Assembly: GCF_963855985.1 (NCBI RefSeq)
Contig: NC_087092.1
Span: forward strand, 8,494,001 to 8,558,000
From: Ostrinia nubilalis
Taxonomy: Eukaryota > Arthropoda > Insecta > Lepidoptera > Crambidae
Length of the DNA stretch: 64,000 nt
Direction of reading: 5' to 3'
The notes under the pieces are model-generated. The model was not told where the DNA came from. It ran no database searches and saw nothing but the letters and a program-made list of their open reading frames with translations. This document shows, one piece after another, positions 57,526 through 64,000 of the stretch. The position numbers and the translations under genes are program-made. Within the stretch, counting starts at the first letter, position 1. Each line of letters opens with the position of its first letter.

Positions 57526-60500
57526 CTATTCTGAGTTACAGAGGGTAGGCGGTATGTTGGGGTCGAGTAGACCTTGCCGTAGCGCGGCCAATAGAGGGTT
57601 GGGTTCGCAGGAGCAAAGCGCGCGGAAGTCGTCTAGATCGAGTGCCCATAGTGCGGCGCCCCTCAGGCCAGCTGTCGCGGCGCTCGCTCCCACCCGATGG
57701 ATCTCCTCTGGCCGCAAGTACGAGGCCCATTGAGATCGGTGCACAGCGAACGTACCGTCCTCAGTACGAGTCTCCTCCCAGCTGCTACACTTCGACCCCG
57801 GACATAGCTGCGATAAAAAACGATATTGCTGAGTCATCACCACGAAAGAAAGAGCTGAACAAGTTTGTGTGAATTTGGACTTAGTAAATTTTTTTATCTT
57901 CAGAATAAAGATAGAGCAGGCATATCTCAGCTATAAATAACTAATACGTGACGATGACATGCCGAAAAAGGTACTTGTTATTTACACATCACTAACACGG
58001 TATCTAAAAGAAAATATTTTATGAAACCAACTTGCGTCATTCTTAGCTTAGCAGTCAACAGTCTGCGGACTCTATCTACCCTACAACATTAAAACTACAA
58101 ACCTCGTAGAAAGCAAGGAATCCAGGGACCCTGGTGAAATGCCCGGGGATGCCTGGTCCCGTGACGGGCGACTGTATGTGCTTGTGGGCAGTGCTGCGTA
58201 GCGTGTAGGAGCGCGCGTAAGCCGGGACGCCTATCACGAGTTTTTCAGCGGGCACCACGCTCGACCAGTATGCCAAGGAAGAGTTCTGGAAAAAATGACT
58301 GTTAAAAACTTCTGTTCTGTTTTTAAACTAAGAGAGAATGATTGCCGACTGCAGAAACAAGACGACTTTAAAGAACACAGTATGTGATCTGATGGTCACC
58401 TTATCTTTCTAAGGAAATTGGTGTAAAATAAACTGTTTTAAAGGTGGACCGACGACCTCATAAAGGTAGCGCGAAGGCGCTGGACGCAGGCCGCCACCAA
58501 CCGGCCATTGTGGAAATCATTGGGGGAGGCCTATGTTCAGCAGTGGACGTCCTATGGCTGAAAATGATGAAGATGATGAAACTGTTTTATACGGTAGCCA
58601 TATTTTTTTATAGCTACCTATATTAACATCTAAGTCGAACTAAGCGTAACAAAAAATAAAATACTTACGAAGCTGTTAATCCCAGCCATTTCGATGGATT
58701 CCAAAGGTACCAAATAGGAAGTTCTTCCTGATGTAGAAGCATAATAATCGTTAGCAGCCAGAGCTATCCAATCGACCGTGGCTGTCAGGACCTCTGGATC
58801 GTACGCCAGTGCTGCCACCTCGGGGGATGAAGAAACCAAGGCGGACAACTCAAAGTTGTGCTGGTGAAGAGTCTTTGAAAGTTTGGCGATGAGGAGACTG
58901 AAGTTGTCTTTCTCGGTGATATCGAAGTCTGTGCATGGGATCTGAAAAGAAGAAATGAAGAATAACATTTGTGGCAAGACGACCCTAAGGCATAATAACA
59001 AGTCGTGTCGGTTCTACGAATTCCCTTGCTTTCTATTTTGAACTACAGACAGATATTCCGATATGGTTTATTATTAGTACGTGAGCTTTGTGCCATATCT
59101 TTCATGCTCTACTATTGCCAAAATTACTATTGCTAATGACTTTTCCATACTAAATGTCAATTTAAACCAGAGTTCAACCAGTCTAACTTTTTGTAAAAGG
59201 GATAATAGTCGATCTGAAATTTTACAAACAAAATAATGAATGAGTCAATTTACCTGTTTGCAGACAGGATATTGCCACGCGATCTGCAAGCCGTCAAAGT
59301 TCCATCTGTTCAGGAACTTCAGAACGGACTCTACAAATACGTCAATGCTTTCAGGACTCGAAGACATCTCGACCCACTTCTCGTCTTCCGAGTCTTCGAG
59401 GCCACCAGCACCGATGATCACCTTCACTCCCTTCATGCGAAGTTCCGTCATCTTGCCGTAGAAATCTGTAAGTAGTCACATTATTATTATTTCTTACTAG
59501 CTTTTGTCTGCGGTTTCAACCGCGTGAAATTTTGTCTGTCACAGGAAAACATTATCGCGCGCGTCCTTTTTTAAAAAACCAACGGCCAAATGCGAGTCGA
59601 ACTCGCACACCAAGGGTTCCGTACAAACCCGTAGGTATTATAACTTTTATTTTGTTACAGTCTAAAGGTTCTATATTATATATTCTTGCATTTTATATGA
59701 ATATTCTTGCATTTTATATGAATATTCTTGCATTTTATATGAATATTCTTGCATTTTATATGAATATTCTTGCATTTTATATGAAAGGCAACACATTTTT
59801 TATGTGTATGAGAGACAAGATAGACCTGAGTATTTATTGATATGGATTTCAATTTGATACGTCTACGCGTTCATGAGGAAAAGAGTAGAAACTTGAAATT
59901 TAAAAAAAACTGGGATAAAAACTATTTTATGCTCTTTCCCGGAACTCAAACTATCTCTAAGCCTCTATCAAAATCGTTTCAGTAGGTTTTATAATTTTAG
60001 TACGGAAAAAAATAATCTTTTGAATCTAAGTAATTCAGGCTTTTGTATAATTCAGGAATTTACCGTTATCGATATCCAGTTCTGGGTTTCCTGGCACCAA
60101 TTTGTAAGTGGCCGGATCAAGGTGTGCCCACGCGTACACGATGTGTGTACACATTGATGGGTCCACTTGTTCTGGACCGAAGCTACCGTTGCCATGTCTG
60201 CAAAAATACATTTCAAATTAATGATAATTATTACTTTGATGACATCCCCGATTCTTGCAATTAATAAATGTCTTTGGAACTTGGAATAAAATTTCCATTT
60301 TACTTATTTTAATTAAATACTGAAAATAGTGCTAAAATACCTGTAATATGCCCAATTAGTGAAGTAGCATGCAAGTATAGGCTTTTCTTGCACTACTGGC
60401 TCCATTTCATCTCTGATTCTCAGATGTGTCTTTCCTTTGCATTGCGATTTTTCAGGCCAGTCGCAATGGTTCTGTAAGACAATAAGTAATTTTAATAATC

Positions 60501-63500
60501 ATGTTCACGTAACACGTACGATGTAGGTACGTACATAATTACGTCGTGAATTATGTTACATCGAAATCGTGTTGTAATGATTTTCAAAATTAGATTGAAA
60601 GATCTAATTTTATACTATCTCGGATGTCGTTAATTAGTCGCTGACAATGTTTACGCATTCATAAACAAACCGGGGCCTTAAAAGCAAAAGATTTGACCGG
60701 TTTTCATAATCCTTTAACTGTCCTTTAACGGACACACTCTAAATACACGATATGCTAATTTAATTTATTATGGCTTATTTAATTTATGAGTTAAACTTAA
60801 TGGTCATTCACCTGGTTCCAAACCAGTGGCGCGGGACATGTGAGTTGCATGTATCTCTTTCCAACGCACAAGTAATAGTTGGCGCAGTTGCTCTCATCTG
60901 CTCTGAAAATGGCTCCAGAACATGCTTTACCGTCAAGCGATATGCCCTGAAATAAGGAAAACATATTTTAATCAATTGTATAAAAGCGAAAGGTAACTGA
61001 GACTGACTGACTCACTCATCACGAAATCTCAGAAACTACAAGTACTAGGAGTCTCTTGCATGGGGTCATTAGAACGTAGGTGCTCACTAAGTCGATTAAA
61101 AATTAGGAACTTACACTAGGTTCTACGTGTTCGACGTGTTGATGACGATCAGTGTCAATGATCATTGGTTTTTCTTCCGGTTCTGGAACTTCAGGTTGAG
61201 ATGGTACTCCAGGCACTGCCATTGGCGATGATTCATGGACTGAAAAAATTGAAGCAATCGTTAGCGAGGAATTAATAGGATTTTGTAACGTTTAAAAATG
61301 TACACACAGCCACAATGTTAACTTACCCATTTCCGTTTTTGCTCTTGCTCTCATCAAATGGTGCTTTGCGATAGAACGAGACGGCAAGACCAGCAATGGG
61401 CAGTTAACACTGTTGCCGATAGTACAAGAGTATTATGATGTTTGAGAGGATTACTTATTTTCACTTTAAGCTTTTGATCAGCAACAGGTATTTTAAACAC
61501 CATCAACCTGACTTGAGATGATATTTTTGTCTAATTTTCAAGACTATGAAAAAATTGTCTTTCTCATACTTACGTTCTTCAAGAATGCACGGTGGCGGTG
61601 CTTCCTTTCCCCTCAACACATGGTTTATGGTAGTTAGATGAGGTGCTTTCCCACAGCCGCAGTATTTGCCAGTGAAGTCATCAAGATCCAAGGAGGGATG
61701 ATATTTGTCTAATTCTAAAGACTATGAAAAAATTGTCTTTCTCATACTTACGTTCTTCAAGAATACACGGTGGTGGAGCTTCCTTTCCCCTCAACACATG
61801 GTTTATGGTAGTTAGAAGTGGTGCTTTCCCACAGCCGCAGTATTTGCCGGTGAAGTCGTCTAGATCCAAGGACCAAGCCATACTGCCTCCGAGTTCCATA
61901 GCTCGAACGTATTCGGCTTTATGGCGAGCCATGAAGTCGTCGTCGAAGGACACCCACTGGTCGTCGTGGGTAGCGTAGGGCCCGATGCGACCGCCTGGGT
62001 CGCGGTGAACTTTCCAGCCCTTCACTTTCACTCGTTCACAGATCTGTAATTTGGCAGAAGTTTTAATCGCCTGTTTATAACTACCTCTTACAGGCATCAG
62101 AGTCTTAAAGGAAACAATCCTCCTCAAACTTATTCTAAATAGGGTGCTAGTGCAGTTAACCCAGAAGCAAATTAAGCAATAGCTTAGTTAGGGCACCACG
62201 TTTTGGGGGCGCACAAAAATAATTTTCCGCGAATTAGATTCCCGTAAAAGTAGCAAGTCGCATTAAAAAAAATGCCAATTTTTTGTAATTATGGGTGATA
62301 CTAAGATATTTATGGGTGGTAGCACGGCAGTAAGTACTTATTATTATTCTGTGGCACGGGCTTATATTGCTTAGGGCAACAAGTTAGTCTTAATCCAGGA
62401 CTGAGAAAATGGGCTACTCCTCGGTAGTATTTTATTATTAGCCCTTAAGTACTGAACAGAAAAATATTTTCGTACCTCATAGAACGACAAGAAGCCTCTA
62501 GCCCTAGTCTCGTCTCCAGCTTCGCCGCCCGCGTACGTCGGAGCACCAAGCCCGGTCCCGGCGCCCTCCACCACCGAGAACGATTGTCCGTAGAATGGAA
62601 CGCCCACAACCAACTTCTTGCGATCTGCGCCTTTGTTGATCCAGTAGTTGACCGTGAAGTTCTGGAAAAAAACAGTTTGAATATCCTCTGCTTTTTACGC
62701 GATGGAAAATTTCATTTTTCACCTTTAAACCCGGTCGAGTTAGGTAACTGCGCACCTGGCAGCCGTGAAGTCCCGTAAGTGGGAGGGAAAGTCGCATTCA
62801 GCGAGGTGCGCAGTTAGCTTGATCGGATTGTAAGTCTTAAAAAGTCTTCTGAACATGTTGTTTTCAATCAACTAACTTTAAAGTATTATTATAATTATAA
62901 GCTCACCACATTGAATGTGTTATCGGTATCTTTGTCGTGGACATACATAGGCGCGACATGGCCAGTCTTCTTGTCCCATTGACCGTGGTAGTCGTACGTC
63001 ATTAGCGAGATCCAGTCCAAATTCATTGATAGAGCTGGTACGTTATAAGCTGAAATAATATTATTGCAACAAATTAATGTAATTTCTTTAAAATAATAAT
63101 TAAAACTTTCAATTGGAAAGTCATTTACCATAGTCAATGACACGCTTGCTAGCAGAAACTGCAGCAGATAGCAGCATACCACGACGGTTGAATGCCTTGC
63201 GTAATTCTTTAACCAAATCAGCGAAACCTTGCTTATCAGAATCGGGTCCTTTCTCGCATTCCACCTGTTGAAAAATGAGACTTGTTTAACTGTCCAAACA
63301 AAATTAGGAGTTTGTAAATGGATTCTTTATTCAATAAACAATAATTTGTTTGTTATTTATAAAATACTTTGATTGAAGATATTTTATTTTATTACCTGCC
63401 AGCACTTAGGGTATTCCCAGTCGAGGTCAAGTCCATCGAATCCGTACTGTTCGAGGAAATCAACAGCGTGAACTACGAACTTCCTTCTAGCAGAGACGTT

Positions 63501-63607
63501 GTTAACTAGTCGCGAGTACTTGTCTCCTGCCGAGTCGTCCCAACCGCCCAGACCGAGAAGCACCTTTACACCGTGACTCTTCAGGGCTGTGACCTTTTCG
63601 TAGAACT
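57526..63607 (-). CDS. Multidomain GH18 chitinase, C-terminal 813 aa (5' end outside window)
   Basis: Hydrolyses chitin during moulting (family role). Exons: 63607-63396, 63264-63129, 63049-62907, 62661-62476, 62043-61752, 61239-61115, 60946-60812, 60471-60341, 60197-60064, 59465-59254, 58941-58669, 58285-58103, 57807-57526 (stop TAG). All phases agree. Domain order: GH18 with an intact catalytic motif FDGLDLDWEYP (63408-63440) and SLMTYDYHGQWD; a Pro/Glu-rich linker; a CBM14 chitin-binding domain with six Cys (CSGAIFRADESNC...C...C); then a second GH18 whose motif is FDGLQIAWQYP (59266-59298). Both GH18 domains share intron positions (FYE| junction), showing an internal duplication. The order and linker suggest a group II (Cht10-like) enzyme, but the missing N-terminus leaves this open. 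Confidence 0.9.
58440..58570 (+). mobile_element. RTE LINE 3' end with intact terminal codons
   Basis: The + frame reads [20 protein letters not shown], then SLGEAYVQQWTSYG-stop, and is followed by ATGATGAAGATGATGAA. It is the cleanest of the six RTE ends in the window. In a chitinase intron. Confidence 0.75.
59496..59640. repeat. Inverted Helitron-like end plus a dispersed repeat fragment
   Basis: ACTAGCTTTTGTCTGCGGTT (59496) is the inverse of the Lep1-type 3' end. 59577-59640 (AACGGCCAAATGCGAGTCGA) is the inverse of the CCGACTCGCACTTGGCCGGT repeat seen at 45830. Confidence 0.5.
59680..59784 (+). repeat. Five perfect 21-bp tandem repeats
   Basis: A unit starting ATATTCTTGCATTTTATATG, five exact copies. 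The overlapping ORF (repeating NILAFYM) is a by-product of the repeat. In a chitinase intron. Confidence 0.9.
61515..61690 (-). pseudogene. Tandem copy of the 3' half of a chitinase exon and its donor
   Basis: About 180 bp repeating 61700-61868: codons from LDLDDFTGKYCGCGKAP to PPPCILEE, the donor GTAAGT and 60 bp of intron. It lies downstream of the real exon and has no acceptor, so it should be spliced out. It differs by one amino acid (APH for APL) and some silent changes. Confidence 0.85.
62733..62824. mobile_element. Short MITE related to 14163-14264
   Basis: GGTCGAGTTAGGTAACTGCG at the left, GCGCAGTTAGCTTGATCGG at the right, with an internal GTCGCATTC(T)AGCGAGGTGCG shared with the SNX29-intron copy. 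Confidence 0.6.
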
Positions 63608-63671
63608 CTGTGAAATTCGTTTTGTTAGTAGTATTTATTTGTCTTTTGAGATAATCGAGTAGGTTTTATAT

Positions 63672-64000
63672 ACACTCGCGAGCAAAAGTATGGAATCACT
63701 TACATGAAGTTGTTTCCACGCGATCTTGTGTACTAACGAATTTGTTAGTAACAAAAAAAGTAGCACCATTTTAAAGATTAAACTTTTAACTTTAAATTGA
63801 TAGCAAATTCATTTAAATCACACCGGTATTTAAAAAGATATCCCGGCTGATGTGAAGTAGTAAGAAAAAAGACATGTACCAACTGTTTGATACGTCGCGA
63901 GTTGCGGCCTATTTACCCCCTATAAAAGCACGTGTTTTCGGATTTTTGCGTTCACACGTTGATCCATACACATCTCGGCTTCTTTTGACACTTTAACTGG
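63672..64000 (+). mobile_element. Left end of a Tc1/mariner-type element, truncated by the window edge
   Basis: Starts at TA CACTCGCGAGCAAAAG then TATGGAATCAC, the terminus also found at 11982-12081. About 330 bp of non-coding leader follow. Any transposase would lie beyond 64000. It is in the chitinase intron upstream of exon 63607. Confidence 0.6.

Noticed and set aside
57536..57872. ORFs on both strands over the last chitinase exon
   Set aside because: Only the - strand frame in phase with FYE| gives GH18 sequence (WALDLDDF); the others are shadows.
59532..59840. ORF with repeating NILAFYM
   Set aside because: Produced by the 21-bp tandem repeat in an intron; no coding signal outside it.

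Overview
This is animal nuclear DNA, almost certainly from a moth or butterfly. Genes are split by short introns with GT-AG borders, GC-rich exons sit in AT-rich surroundings, and the interspersed repeats are typical of Lepidoptera: Helitron-like ends, 3' ends of RTE-type LINEs, a tRNA-derived SINE, and many short inverted-repeat elements. I assembled exons by hand from reading-frame continuity, splice dinucleotides and family motifs. No alignment or database search was run.

Eight genes are recognised. (1) Khc, kinesin-1 heavy chain, + strand, 3' part only, 1-8809. (2) A sorting nexin 29-like RUN/PX protein, - strand, 13767-18152. (3) Cdk11/Pitslre kinase, + strand, 18721-38794, with a 14-kb intron. 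(4) Pdf, pigment-dispersing factor neuropeptide precursor, - strand, 40444-41526. (5) Argininosuccinate lyase, - strand, 43928-49535. (6) A TRMT10A-like tRNA m1G9 methyltransferase, + strand, 51099-52261. (7) A serine hydrolase-like (kraken/SERHL-type) alpha/beta hydrolase, - strand, 54573-55951. (8) A multidomain GH18 chitinase, - strand, 57526-63607, continuing past the right edge. SNX29 and Cdk11 are head to head and may share a promoter of about 570 bp. Asl and Trmt10 are also divergent. Trmt10 and the serine hydrolase converge. The genes belong to unrelated pathways, as is usual for an insect chromosome.

The rest is mostly transposable-element debris. The 14-kb Cdk11 intron holds over a dozen inverted-repeat elements: a 1.1-kb hAT-type element with a perfect 8-bp target duplication, a mariner-like element with a broken transposase, and several foldback elements. 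A second hAT-type element with a perfect 8-bp duplication lies between Pdf and Asl. A 264-bp palindromic TACAGGGTG element occurs three times. A 1.35-kb foldback element lies between Trmt10 and the serine hydrolase.

The most interesting points are these. Tandem duplications that copy only part of an exon recur in Khc, Cdk11 and the chitinase. Khc has a GC3-rich in-frame read-through past a splice donor that would give a truncated, differently ended protein. The last GH18 domain of the chitinase has lost its catalytic residues. Cdk11 carries a long hexapeptide repeat. An Asl intron holds scattered TAACGAAA words around a small basic ORF. I found no convincing wholly new multi-gene system.
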